64,000 nucleotides of DNA from Methylobacterium sp. FF17 (GCF_025813715.1 NZ_CP107534.1:1-64000); one strand, 5' to 3'. Numbered from the stretch's first letter, positions 42,520 to 50,341 are shown. The notes: generated from the letters alone by a model not told the origin. Numbers and translations: made by a program.

Positions 42520-43698
42520 TCATGGATTAGAGGCCTCAGCGGGCACGCGCCAGAGGAGGTCGGCGGGGCCTGCATCGGCGAGGATATGGGCAGCCGCGCT
42601 GGTGAGCGCCCGGTCGGGGCCGGGCTGGCGCAGGTAGGTCGCGAGATCCCGGGTCAGCCGCTCCAAGGGATGCGGTGCCAGGAACCCGGAGAGCCCCACC
42701 GAGCGCTGGGTGCGTTCCAGGACGTCGAGCCCGGCCCGCTCGACCGCCAGCCGGGTCAGGTTGACGTAGGCGATGACCCGGGCCGGATCGGCCTCGGGGT
42801 CGCTGGCGAGCCGCGCCGCCTGTGTGACGAACAGGCGAGCCGTCTCCACAGCGATCGCGGCCTCGCCGAGACGGGCCGCCTGGTGCGGGTCGCCGCCCCG
42901 TCCGGTTTGCCCGAGATGGTCCCGCAGGGCATCGAACACCGCCTCGACGCCCCCGAGCTGCACGGCGGCGAAGCGCCAAGCCCCGCCGGAGAAGTGCGGT
43001 TCGGCAAAGTAGGCGTCGGGACCGCCAACGAATCCGCCGGGGTCGGCGGGCAGCCCCGTGAAGTCGAGGATGCCCGAGTGCGAGGCGCGCATGCCCTGCG
43101 CCCGCCAGCCCGAGAGGTCGGCCCGGGTTCCGGCCTCCAGGTCCACCACCATCATCTGCTGGCGCCCGTCGGGCCGGCGCGCGGTGACGAGGGGGCGGGT
43201 GACGGAGCCGGCACCGGAGGCGAAGGACTTGACCCCGCGCAGCGTCGCTGCGCCGTCCGCCTCCTCGAGGGTGAGGCCGCCCGCCTGAGGCTGCGTGTTC
43301 CAGACCCCGAACAGGTGGCCGTCGCAGGCGTCGCCCGCCAGGCGTTCGGCCACCGCCGGCTCGGCGTAGCGGACGACGAGGGCCAGCGCGTTGACATGCC
43401 CCTCGTAGAGCCGCCCGAGGGCGAGGCTGCCGCGCCCGATCTGCGCCAGGAGATCGGCGAGAGCCGGCGCCATCTCCGGCGCATCGAGGCCGCCTCCCCC
43501 CAGGGCCACCGGCAGCGGCGCAGCGAGCAGGCCCGTCGCGTGGGCGTGGGCGATATCCTCTGCGGGAAACCCGCCCTCCCGGTCGAGGGCATCGGCACGC
43601 TCGGCCGCGCGGCGCGACACCGCGCGCGCGGCGGCCCTGATCCGGGCCGGGCCGGTCTCGATACGGTCGTGGGGGACGAAGTTCATGCGAAGGGACAT
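42520..43698 (-). CDS. Acyl-CoA dehydrogenase family protein, high-GC insert
   Basis: A 392-residue flavin enzyme of the acyl-CoA dehydrogenase superfamily. The N-terminal helices include FPAEDIAHAHATGLLAAPLPVALGGGG (family-like), the middle barrel DACDGHLFGVWNTQPQAGG, and the C-terminal helices ETARLFVTQAARLASD and ERTQRSVGLSGFLAPHPLERLTRDLATYL. The catalytic base is not obvious, so the reaction (dehydrogenase or DszC/SfnB-type monooxygenase) is open. The gene is much richer in G+C than its neighbours and all six frames are open, which suggests a different origin. An alternative ATG lies four codons in. Confidence 0.85.
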   Translation of the reverse strand: MSLRMNFVPHDRIETGPARIRAAARAVSRRAAERADALDREGGFPAEDIAHAHATGLLAAPLPVALGGGGLDAPEMAPALADLLAQIGRGSLALGRLYEGHVNALALVVRYAEPAVAERLAGDACDGHLFGVWNTQPQAGGLTLEEADGAATLRGVKSFASGAGSVTRPLVTARRPDGRQQMMVVDLEAGTRADLSGWRAQGMRASHSGILDFTGLPADPGGFVGGPDAYFAEPHFSGGAWRFAAVQLGGVEAVFDALRDHLGQTGRGGDPHQAARLGEAAIAVETARLFVTQAARLASDPEADPARVIAYVNLTRLAVERAGLDVLERTQRSVGLSGFLAPHPLERLTRDLATYLRQPGPDRALTSAAAHILADAGPADLLWRVPAEASNP

Positions 43699-44078
43699 GG
43701 ATCACGCCCGCGCGACCGCCAGATGGTCTTCGTCCACGAAATCTGATTTTCCGTTCGCAGCGAAGAGCAAAAGCCAGCGCTGGGGCTCAGCCTGCATCGG
43801 TGCATCCATAAAACTGACTGCAACAGGGTCTCGTAGCCCGGCGTCCAACGGAATGCGGTCTCCATGCCCGTTCGGGCATCGCGCACGCAGCCATTGGACG
43901 TAGGACCCAGCTCAAGGGACAATTCTGGTCGGCCATTAGGGCCGGAGGATCATGGATACGTTGTGGTCGCCGAAGAGGTATCTACGCCAAGATGCTCACC
44001 ATCTGTTGAACATCTACGAAGCTGGAATGAACCAAAAACGAGCGTTGTTCTCGTCGAGATTGCATCGAGGCGGAGCCC
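43699..44078. other. Remnant-rich stretch next to the high-GC insert
   Basis: Holds the MCP/Cache fragment on the minus strand (43818-43925) and otherwise no supported gene. The bases around 43930-44040 have no recognised function. Confidence 0.4.
43818..43925 (-). pseudogene. MCP/Cache gene fragment
   Basis: On the minus strand, PTSNGCVRDARTGMETAFRWTPGYET matches HTSNGSVRDARTGTVTAFHRTPGYET near the end of the MCP-type protein at 35186. Only this part (about 35 residues) remains; it ends next to the high-GC insert. A paralog of that gene was therefore once present here. Confidence 0.7.
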
Positions 44079-44606
44079 ATGACCTTGCAAGCGCCAGTCC
44101 GCTACAACCCAAACGTCGAACAGGTGAAGGCCGACGAAGGAGAAACGATCGACCAGCTGAACGAGACCTTCGACAAGATCCTGAAGATCGTGGCCGATGA
44201 CTCAGGACATGCGGTCCGGTCCGTGCACGCCAAGTCGCACGGCATCCTGGAAGGGGTTCTGACGGTCGACGCGAACCTGCCCCCCGAGCTGGCGCAGGGC
44301 CTGTTCGCCAAGCCCGGCGAGCACCAGGTCTACATGCGCCTGTCCTCCAATGCCGGCGACATCCTGCCCGACGCGGTCTCCCTGCCGCGTGGTCTCGCGC
44401 TCAAGGTTCTCGATGTCGAGGGCGAGCGCTTGGCCGGCGCCGAGGGTACGACGCAAAACTTCATCATGGTCAACGGCAAGGTCTTCCATGCGCCGAGCGC
44501 CAAGAAATTTCTCGGCAGTCTGAAGCTGTTGGCCGGCACCACCAACCGTGTGGAGGGCCTGAAGCTCGCGGTCTCAACAGCCTCGTTCCACGCTTTCAGA
44601 AACTAG
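44079..44606 (+). pseudogene. Truncated catalase-family protein
   Basis: The first 170 residues match the N-terminal half of catalase-related proteins (HSP/AKS-type heme-binding start: VRSVHAKSHGILEGVLTV, then GEHQVYMRLSSNAGD and GLALKVLDVEGERL, FIMVNGKVFHAP). The distal heme His is in the AKSHG segment. Family members are about 350 residues, and this one stops after LKLAVSTASFHAFRN, where PilZ begins on the other strand. It lacks the proximal Tyr, so a functional enzyme is unlikely. Confidence 0.75.
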
Positions 44607-44971
44607 AATGCCGAAACCCGGCTACGGCGAGCCCCAATCGCCTTGTACGATGCATCGGTAGTCCGGATATTCGCATCTTCGGCTTGTTCGACCTTTGATG
44701 CGATTTTGCCGAACTGCTCGATGTGAACGCCTACGAAGTTGTCTTTGCGCCACGCGACGGAGACACGGCAGACGAAACTCTTGCCTATCACCTTCAGCAT
44801 AAAGCTGTTTGGCAACTGGCAGGACGATGGCAGCCCGATCTTTGCGCCAGTTTTCGAAATGTCCTTGATGGTACAGGGGATCTCGATACCCTCGAATGTT
44901 CGGATGATCGCAATCCAATTAGTTTCGTTGCGCGCCGCTCGCTCAATTGAATCTGGAACATCGAATGACAT
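44603..44971 (-). CDS. PilZ-domain protein
   Basis: A 122-residue PilZ protein. The c-di-GMP-binding features are an RxxxR-type start (RAARNE) and DISKTGAKIG in the D-x-S-x-x-G position; RVSVAWRKDNFVGVHIEQFG forms the later strands. The first Arg pair is weaker than the consensus, so binding should be tested. As a c-di-GMP effector it fits the many cyclases and phosphodiesterases nearby. A TTAACC site lies 45 bases upstream (45016-45021). Confidence 0.8.
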   Translation of the reverse strand: MSFDVPDSIERAARNETNWIAIIRTFEGIEIPCTIKDISKTGAKIGLPSSCQLPNSFMLKVIGKSFVCRVSVAWRKDNFVGVHIEQFGKIASKVEQAEDANIRTTDASYKAIGARRSRVSAF

Positions 44972-45578
44972 ATGAGGCCGCCGAAAAACTTTTGCGCGGG
45001 ACTATTGCGCTTAAAGGTTAAGGGTTTATCTGGATAGCTCCTTCGAAGTACAATCTACTGATCACGGTTCCGTGAAAGACCGTTGTGGTTCAATAGCCGA
45101 TTTTCATGCTTCAGATTTTTCTGGGTGAAGAGTAGCTCTGCGCCTGTCATCTGGCACCAGCAAGACGGACCAGGAGGTGGTCGGTTTCCCTCCTGGTCCG
45201 CCCGACCGCGCTGTGCGCCGAGTAGTACACAGTCCGCTGCGATCGAGGCAGACGACCCTGCCCGGCTCCGACCGTCAACTCCTTTCGCGAGGTCGCCATC
45301 TCCTGCACCGCGGACCTCCGGACGTAATTCACCAACCATCGCATCGCTGCGCTGGCCTTGCCGGTCGCCAGGAGGATGGAATGATCGCTACCCTTGGGCT
45401 GGGCTCCTCCGCTTCGGCAGCATCTTGACCGGCTCCGCTGGCGAAACCGTCCTCAGAATTAACAGGCTATCCGTGGGGCGCATCGCTTTGCACCCTGTCG
45501 GCTTGACGTGCGCCACGGTGGCGCGCTCGCCCGATCTGGCGTGCTTCTCTGCGAACTGGCACCTTATAGGAAAGCATC
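44972..45578. other. Intergenic region with perfect hairpin and possible gene remnant
   Basis: CGGACCAGGAGG (45166-45177) pairs perfectly with CCTCCTGGTCCG (45189-45200). No T-run follows. A plus-strand stretch reading LLRFGSILTGSAGETVL (around 45397-45450) is protein-like but lacks start and continuity, so it may be a decayed membrane-protein gene. No complete gene. Confidence 0.4.
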
Positions 45579-45800
45579 ATGACGGACGATGACAGCGGCG
45601 CACAGGATCGTCGCGACACCAGGGCTGCCGGGCTTCTGCAGAGGGCACACATGGGAGCCGAGGCACGAGCAAATTACGAGGCTGCTCAGCAGGCCACCGA
45701 GGACAAGACGGTGCGCCTCAAGGCTCTGCGTCTGGCCAAGGAGATGGCGGACAAGAAGGCCGACGAGAAACCGGTTAAGAAGGCAGGCAAGAAGAAATAG
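45579..45800 (+). CDS. Small charged protein, paralog of the 13.8-kb gene
   Basis: A 73-residue highly charged helical protein. It shares QQATEDKTVRLKALRLAKE and the DDSGAQDRRDTRAA start with the gene at 13838 and has a longer Lys-rich end (EKPVKKAGKKK). The sequence before the ATG (CACCTTATAGGAAAGC) is like that of its paralog (CACCTTGTAGGAGAGC). Probably a nucleic-acid or partner-binding protein, but this is a guess. Confidence 0.65.
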   Translation: MTDDDSGAQDRRDTRAAGLLQRAHMGAEARANYEAAQQATEDKTVRLKALRLAKEMADKKADEKPVKKAGKKK

Positions 45801-45871
45801 CTCAATCTCTCGAGTGCAGGCCTGTCGCCGCATGGCTGAGAAACACCTGCGCGCGTTCCCATATGATCCCC

Positions 45872-46072
45872 ATGATCATCTTCACCCCCAATCCCCATTC
45901 CCTGCGGGTCACACCGTCCGCAACGGAGCCCGGTCGGTTCGACTGGACGATCTGGAAGGACAAAGAGGTGGTGCAGCGGTCAGTCCGGTCCTTCGGATCT
46001 GAGGGGGCCTCAGAGGCGGCCGGCGACACCGCCCTTCGAGCTGTCACCGCGGTCTGGCAGAACGCCAAATAG
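45872..46072 (+). CDS. Small hypothetical protein
   Basis: A 66-residue protein with two strands and a helix: MIIFTPNPHSLRVTPSATEPGRFDWTIWKDKEVVQRSVRSF, then SEAAGDTALRAVTAVWQ. The compact alpha/beta pattern is protein-like. An ATG three codons earlier is also possible. No family recognised; it is about 70 bases downstream of the charged-protein gene. Confidence 0.5.
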   Translation: MIIFTPNPHSLRVTPSATEPGRFDWTIWKDKEVVQRSVRSFGSEGASEAAGDTALRAVTAVWQNAK

Positions 46073-46122
46073 GAGGGTGCAACCCTCTCGTGGTGCACCC
46101 GAGTTTCTCAGGCCCCGCCATC

Positions 46123-46488
46123 TCAAGCGTAGAGGTCACCCACCATCTGCGCGCCAGCAAGACTGACCTTCCTCACGAAGGCCGGGCGGATTTCACCGTG
46201 GGTGGGTCGAGTGTAGGCTTGGCGCGATTGCGCATAGATGGCCTCACCGAGAGGACCTTCCGCTCCCGACAGCGCAGCCTTCGTACAGGTAGCCCCGACC
46301 TTCAGTCCCAGCTCATGCGTGTGACTGCGGCCATAGAGATAGACCGCAAGGCGAGCCCGTACTTTCTCGGGAATGTCAGCGATGAGAAGCGGAAGCTTGC
46401 CAGCGTCGGCGCGGTAGACGCGCCCGAGTAGATCAAGCGAGACAGGGCAGCCTTCGGCCTCATGGTAGATCGGACGATCTGAGATCAC
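46123..46488 (-). CDS. Conserved hypothetical protein, paralog of the 8.8-kb gene
   Basis: A 121-residue protein that shares its core with the gene at 8772: GCPVSLDLLGRVYRADAGKLPLLIADIPEKVRARLAVYLYGRSHTHELG and GEAIYAQSRQAY. A GTG start is used, as in the paralog. TTAACCAT on the minus strand (46530-46537) ends 41 bases before the start, the same spacing as for the paralog (40). This makes joint regulation by CtrA a concrete hypothesis. Confidence 0.75.
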   Translation of the reverse strand: MISDRPIYHEAEGCPVSLDLLGRVYRADAGKLPLLIADIPEKVRARLAVYLYGRSHTHELGLKVGATCTKAALSGAEGPLGEAIYAQSRQAYTRPTHGEIRPAFVRKVSLAGAQMVGDLYA

Positions 46489-46529
46489 GGTTGCACCTGC
46501 TTCTCGGTAAAAAGCAGGCTGGGCAGGAT

Positions 46530-46537
46530 ATGGTTAA
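46530..46537 (-). promoter_or_regulatory. CtrA-type half site TTAACCAT
   Basis: Octamer on the minus strand, 41 bases upstream of the GTG at 46488; mirrors the site at 8724. Confidence 0.5.
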
Positions 46538-46676
46538 TCAAACGTGACTAAGATCATGCGCGGACGATTGCCCGAGGGGTGCGACACAGGACTGGGGCAA
46601 CTACGAGCGCACGGGTGACTTATCACAACCTGCATGGCCGGAAGCAATTGACGTCGGCCTAAACGAAAGTGCCTCT

Positions 46677-46940
46677 GTGAAATACCTTGTTCTCGCCAGC
46701 GTCGCCTTGTTCGCCGTGGCTCCGGCCTTTGCTCAGAGTGGTTCGCTACGTCAGCCCGGTGCAGCTATCGTCACCCAGGAGCCGAATACCACCGGCAATG
46801 ATCGGGACGTCGTCGTTTCGCGCGGCGCAACAGGCGCTGATACCGCGACCTCAGACTCGGCCGCCGGAGGCAATGCCAACAAGCCTGAGCAGGCTGTTCC
46901 AAACGGCAGCGCTGGCGGTGGTAGCGGCGGCAGCAACTGA
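46677..46940 (+). CDS. Small secreted protein
   Basis: An 87-residue protein starting at GTG with a signal peptide (VLASVALFAVAPAFA, cleaved before QSGSL). The mature part is Gly/Ser/Asn-rich with no Cys and ends in a Gly run. A factor-independent terminator follows at 47016. Function unknown; likely periplasmic or surface-exposed. Confidence 0.65.
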   Translation: MKYLVLASVALFAVAPAFAQSGSLRQPGAAIVTQEPNTTGNDRDVVVSRGATGADTATSDSAAGGNANKPEQAVPNGSAGGGSGGSN

Positions 46941-47015
46941 GCGACTTGGCTGACCGACCGGTATAACCGCAGCGCCACGCGGTTCAGACACTACCCAGTG
47001 AAACTAGAACCTTCA

Positions 47016-47045
47016 CCCGCCCGGCTCCAGCCGCGGCGGGTTTTT
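47016..47045 (+). terminator. Factor-independent terminator
   Basis: CCCGCC pairs with GGCGGG around CGGCTCCAGCCGC, followed by TTTTT. It ends the secreted-protein gene. Confidence 0.8.
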
Positions 47046-47101
47046 GGTTTCAGAACTGACGGCGCTAGACTTCGTATGAGGCTATGCGGTCGACTGGCTC
47101 G

Positions 47102-47218
47102 TCACGCCCAACCCAACCACTGAAGCAGGCGGTGACCGGCGGCGAACAGGAGAGCTAAAGCTATGAACACAAAGGGGATTAGGGCGGATCGATCATAGCG
47201 CCCGAAGCGTCGTCTCAT
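47102..47218 (-). CDS. Very small membrane protein
   Basis: A 38-residue minus-strand frame: MRRRFGRYDRSALIPFVFIALALLF, then a short polar end. It has a basic start and one transmembrane helix, the positive-inside topology of small inner-membrane proteins. AAAGGA lies upstream of the ATG. The next small gene (47249) reads in the same direction 31 bases upstream, so the two may be one operon. Confidence 0.5.
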   Translation of the reverse strand: MRRRFGRYDRSALIPFVFIALALLFAAGHRLLQWLGWA

Positions 47219-47248
47219 TTGTATCCTTTGGACGGCCAGGCATCAGCA

Positions 47249-47401
47249 TTAGCGCATGCGATGCCAAGGAGCGAAGGCGATGAGCACGACGCAGGCGAGC
47301 GCGGCCAAAAGCCAAGAATGATCGTTGTACAGCGCGAACAGCACGACCCCGAAGAAACTAAGAGCGATGCTGATCATAAGCGTCAGTACATAAGGGTTCA
47401 T
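47249..47401 (-). CDS. Small membrane protein
   Basis: A 50-residue minus-strand frame: MNPYVLTLMISIALSFFGVVLF, then a polar turn (ALYNDHSW) and a second helix LLAALACVVLIAFAPW. Two transmembrane helices are predicted. A good ribosome site (GGAGAAGG) precedes the ATG. It was preferred over the plus-strand frame at 47219, which has no such site. Function unknown. Confidence 0.6.
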   Translation of the reverse strand: MNPYVLTLMISIALSFFGVVLFALYNDHSWLLAALACVVLIAFAPWHRMR

Positions 47402-47472
47402 GCCTTCTCCGGCCGGCCAGCAGAATGGCGATGCGGATCATGCCTTGCGGCTGACACGGACCTTGCGCCCCG

Positions 47473-47733
47473 CTAAACTTGGTCGTCCTCTTCCGGTACC
47501 AGTTCGCTGAATGGTACCGTGAGGACGCGTCGGGCATCCTCGTCCTCGATCTCGAACGAGCACACGAACCAGTCTCGCACGACGAGGGAAGGCGGCCCAG
47601 CGATCAAGCCACGCGCTTCTCGCAATGCGTACTGATGCGCGGCCTCATCGTCGGCGAGTTCATCCCCTTCGGGGTCGACCGCCAGCTTGTCGGCCCCGGC
47701 GCCGTAGCGAAGGTTGAAGAAGTAGCGTGGCAT
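47473..47733 (-). CDS. DUF6894-family protein
   Basis: An 86-residue member of the same family as the gene at 32837: MPRYFFNLRYGAGADKLAVDPEG, then RDWFVCSFEIEDEDARRVLTVPFSELV. About half identical to that protein, including the WFVCSFEI segment. Function unknown. It lies downstream of a Crp-type operon, as does its relative at 32837. Confidence 0.85.
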   Translation of the reverse strand: MPRYFFNLRYGAGADKLAVDPEGDELADDEAAHQYALREARGLIAGPPSLVVRDWFVCSFEIEDEDARRVLTVPFSELVPEEDDQV

Positions 47734-47765
47734 GTCGACCTACCTCGATCCTCGGGCTACCGATG

Positions 47766-48056
47766 TCAGAAGGGCTCAATGGGCTTGGGTATGGCCAGTC
47801 TGGATGTGAACCCTGACGGGCTGGAGAGCTGAAGCTCAATCCAGCTCTGCGCCTCTTCGAGGGTCGCGAACGTCGGCAGGTTCGGGTGATCAGCCCGCCC
47901 GAAGCCAGCTTCCATGAACCACCGACCGGCCTCGTCCTCGTGCTCCTCACAGAGTTGTACGAGGACCGCAACGAGGAAGCCGTCAGCGAAGACGAGGTTG
48001 CTCGCGGTGTCGTTGCTGCCCGTCGCAACCTGCACAGGCTGGAGTTGGAAGCTCAT
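47766..48056 (-). CDS. Hypothetical protein of the crp operon
   Basis: A 96-residue acidic protein (LVFADGFLVAVLVQLCEEHEDEAGRWFMEAGFGRADHPNLPTFATLEEAQSWIELQL). Its ATG is four bases after the stop of the Crp gene, so it is translationally coupled. The middle has mixed strands and helices. No family recognised; it may be a partner or target of the regulator. Confidence 0.65.
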   Translation of the reverse strand: MSFQLQPVQVATGSNDTASNLVFADGFLVAVLVQLCEEHEDEAGRWFMEAGFGRADHPNLPTFATLEEAQSWIELQLSSPSGFTSRLAIPKPIEPF

Positions 48057-48059
48057 CTT

Positions 48060-48800
48060 TCAACCCGCTTTTTGCAGATGCAGGTAGGTGGGATCGAACT
48101 CGGCAGAGCGGCAAAGTTCAGCCCAGGCATGGACGACGAGCGTGTTGTTGCGCAGGGTGATCAGGCCCTTGCCTCGCATCTCCTGCAGCACACGGTTGAT
48201 GTGGACGTTCGAGAGACCGAGGGCATCGCCAAGTTCGCCCTGCGTGATCGGCAAGGGACAGCGATAATCGCCCGCAAGGCCCACCGCTTCGAGCTTGGCG
48301 TACATCTCGCAGAACAGGTGTCCGATCCGGCCGTAAGCTGACTTCCGGCCCATGCCCGCCATCCACTCGCGGAAGATGGCCGCATCAATCAGGGTGTCCC
48401 GCCACAGCACGGCTCCGATCCGGGGGAAGCGCAGGGTCAGATCCCGGACACTTTCGTGCGGAATAAAGGCCACGCTAGCCTGGGTCAGCGTACCAAGGCT
48501 GTGGTCCATCACCGGCAGGTGCAGGCTTTGCAGATCGGGTGTGTCACCGGGGATGTGGAAGGAGAAGATCTGCCGACGTCCTTCGCCGAGGATCTTGTAG
48601 CGGAAGAGCCATCCATCGATGACCACGCAGCAATGAGAGGGCTGATCGCCATCGCGAACGATGTCCTGCCCAGCTCCAAACGTGCGGTTCCTGACAGGTA
48701 GGCTCTGAACGGCCTCACGCTCCCCGTCGGACAGAGTGGCGATGCTCTCCAGCTTCCGCAGGAGCATCGTCATGGGCGGGTTGTCGGAAGCTGGGTACAT
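48060..48800 (-). CDS. Crp/Fnr-family transcription regulator
   Basis: A 246-residue regulator: cyclic-nucleotide-type domain (about 35-150; CCVVIDGWLFRYKILGEGRRQIFSFHIPGDTPDL) and a winged helix (about 170-235; ITQGELGDALGLSNVHINRVLQEMRGKGLITLRNNTLVV). It resembles the regulator at 3200 more than the one at 33108 (GRRQI, IPGD, NVHINR/CVHVNR). No Cys cluster of the Fnr kind. An alternative ATG nine codons in (MTMLLRKL) is plausible. It heads a small operon. Confidence 0.9.
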   Translation of the reverse strand: MYPASDNPPMTMLLRKLESIATLSDGEREAVQSLPVRNRTFGAGQDIVRDGDQPSHCCVVIDGWLFRYKILGEGRRQIFSFHIPGDTPDLQSLHLPVMDHSLGTLTQASVAFIPHESVRDLTLRFPRIGAVLWRDTLIDAAIFREWMAGMGRKSAYGRIGHLFCEMYAKLEAVGLAGDYRCPLPITQGELGDALGLSNVHINRVLQEMRGKGLITLRNNTLVVHAWAELCRSAEFDPTYLHLQKAG

Positions 48801-48872
48801 AGAGCCGCATCCGTTGCAGGCGGAAGCGCTCGTCTCTCCCAGCTACCAGCCCCTGTCTCGGAACCGCTGGCA

Positions 48873-49370
48873 GTGCGAAGAAGCTTAAATCTAAGTGATT
48901 ACATCGCCTTAACCCAAGATATATCGCACGGATATCGGACTGCCCGGTACGAGTGTGTACCTTTCTGTTCGCCTTGGTCAGATGGGATACGGCGGCCAAC
49001 CTCCAACGTTTGCCTTCTTGATGAGGCTCTGAACCTCGTCACGCGCACGCCGCTCGACAAGGCAAAGTACGTCAACGAGCTAATGCCGACGCCCAAGGCC
49101 GAGCGGGCCGCTCGCGTCGGACACGACCCCGCCAACCCGCCAGAGTGCCCCCGTCCCGAGGCCGATCCTGATGCGCTCTCCAAGGCGTTGATTGAAGAAG
49201 GTCGTCGCTGGCTTAACCGTAAGGCCTATCTGTGTAGCTCTTCCCTGTTAGAGACACCGAGCTTCTATGGATTTGTGGAGGACTCACCGTTTACAACGGC
49301 AGGCTTGGACGCCTACAAGGCAATGCGGACGTTGTATCTCTCGGTACCCGAGGTATCCACGACAGCTTGA
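48873..49370 (+). CDS. Hypothetical protein (start uncertain)
   Basis: A 165-residue frame starting at GTG. The C-terminal part (LSKALIEEGRRWLNRKAYLCSSSLLETPSFYGFVEDSPFTTAGLDAYKAMRTLYLSV) is protein-like with conserved-looking aromatics. The first 70 residues are weaker, and a start at 49083 is an alternative. Its end overlaps the converging gene at 49313 by 58 bases. No family recognised. Confidence 0.4.
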   Translation: MRRSLNLSDYIALTQDISHGYRTARYECVPFCSPWSDGIRRPTSNVCLLDEALNLVTRTPLDKAKYVNELMPTPKAERAARVGHDPANPPECPRPEADPDALSKALIEEGRRWLNRKAYLCSSSLLETPSFYGFVEDSPFTTAGLDAYKAMRTLYLSVPEVSTTA

Positions 49371-49657
49371 GTGACGTAAGGGGTTTGAAGGCCGCCGGAA
49401 TGCGTAAACTCTGCGACGTATTCATCGTCTTTCCACGGCAAGTTCGCCCTGAAGACACTTGGCATATTCATCACCAATCGCATGTCTTCGTCAGATAATA
49501 ACACCGTGGCTTCGTGAGTACTCGTTGTAGGCATTGTTCGAAGATGGGGAGGTCCTTCCTCCTGCTGTGGGACTGCCTTGTTCGGTACCTGGTTCGCTTT
49601 CAGCTCCTGCAGCACCCAGTCAAGCGCCTGAGGCCAAGGTTCAAAGGTTTCAGCCAT
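49313..49657 (-). CDS. Hypothetical protein
   Basis: A 114-residue protein: MAETFEPWPQALDWVLQELKANQ, then THEATVLLSDEDMRLVMNMPSVFRANLPWKDDEYVAEFTHSGGLQTPYVTQ. A ribosome site GGAGAA lies seven bases before the ATG at 49657. A shorter form beginning at 49534 (MPTTSTHEATV) is possible. The frame extends upstream without a site. Function unknown. Confidence 0.5.
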   Translation of the reverse strand: MAETFEPWPQALDWVLQELKANQVPNKAVPQQEEGPPHLRTMPTTSTHEATVLLSDEDMRLVMNMPSVFRANLPWKDDEYVAEFTHSGGLQTPYVTQAVVDTSGTERYNVRIAL

Positions 49658-49842
49658 CCACATTCTCCATGGGCTCGATCCGCATTGATGGTGGATGGCC
49701 CTGGAGAAACGTACAAGGCTCAGGGCTTGCCGCCTATGGAACGGATCTGCGGCTTTCATGCCACAGAGCTGCATCAGCCGTAGCGAGGCGGCGTAGGCTG
49801 GGCTAGACCCGCCGCCCGGCATCTGCCGGGCCAGGGGACGGA

Positions 49843-50064
49843 ATGAGCGACACAGGCCAGCGCACTGCCGAGTTCCTGGCCGTGGTGATCGAGAACACCG
49901 AACTCCGCCAGCAACTCGCCGAGTCGCAGGATCAGTGCGTCGAGCTTGCCGTGGACGCTGGAGAACTCCACGCCGAGATCGAGGCGATACGGGCGCGCCT
50001 TGCTGAAGCCGAACAGGATCGAGACCGGTGGCGGACTGAAGCCGAGCAGCGGATGACCGGCTAA
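49843..50064 (+). CDS. Small coiled-coil protein
   Basis: A 73-residue helical protein with a heptad pattern throughout: AVVIENTELRQQLAESQDQCVEL and EIEAIRARLAEAEQDRDRWRTEAEQ. It would form a coiled-coil dimer. The ATG has GGGGACGG upstream. A gene for an Rmf/CrpP-like small protein follows 55 bases downstream. Function unknown. Confidence 0.55.
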   Translation: MSDTGQRTAEFLAVVIENTELRQQLAESQDQCVELAVDAGELHAEIEAIRARLAEAEQDRDRWRTEAEQRMTG

Positions 50065-50119
50065 GGAGCCGTGGGCACGGACGTTGCCCGTCCCTGCGCC
50101 TGTCATCGGTAGGTAGACT

Positions 50120-50287
50120 ATGGAAACGCACCTCAACCCATTCTGGCAGGGGCTGTACGCCTTCAATAGCGGGTCAAGCCTGGAAGACTGTCCCTTCCTT
50201 CAGGCCTCGGACGCGGCCCGCTTCTGGTACGAGGGCTTCGCGCTCGCCCACGCCCTGGTGAACGGCAGGCCGCGCAGGGGTCTGTAA
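50120..50287 (+). CDS. Small Rmf/CrpP-like protein
   Basis: A 55-residue protein: METHLNPFWQGLYAFNSGSSLEDCPF, then ASDAARFWYEGFALAHALVNGRP. The order NPFxxGxxAF...CPF...R-x-W-x-x-G-F is that of the ribosome-modulation-factor/CrpP fold, small proteins that bind ribosomes in stationary phase or other partners. The match is by pattern; a family search would confirm it. Confidence 0.55.
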   Translation: METHLNPFWQGLYAFNSGSSLEDCPFLQASDAARFWYEGFALAHALVNGRPRRGL

Positions 50288-50341
50288 CACGCCGGGGCTA
50301 GCGACGATGAAGCGGATCGCTTAGCCGAAGGCGACGAAAGA

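Noticed and set aside
42496-43746. Long plus-strand frame opposite the acyl-CoA dehydrogenase
   Set aside because: Very high GC keeps all frames open; only the minus-strand reading has family motifs.
45397-45592. Membrane-protein gene (LLRFGSILTGSAGETVL)
   Set aside because: No start, no continuity and changes of frame; kept only as a possible remnant.
47219-47476. Plus-strand frame of 85 codons
   Set aside because: The minus strand has two small membrane proteins with ribosome sites; this frame is charged and irregular.
49313-50131. 272-codon minus-strand frame
   Set aside because: Only the C-terminal 114 codons look like a protein; the rest shadows the coiled-coil gene.
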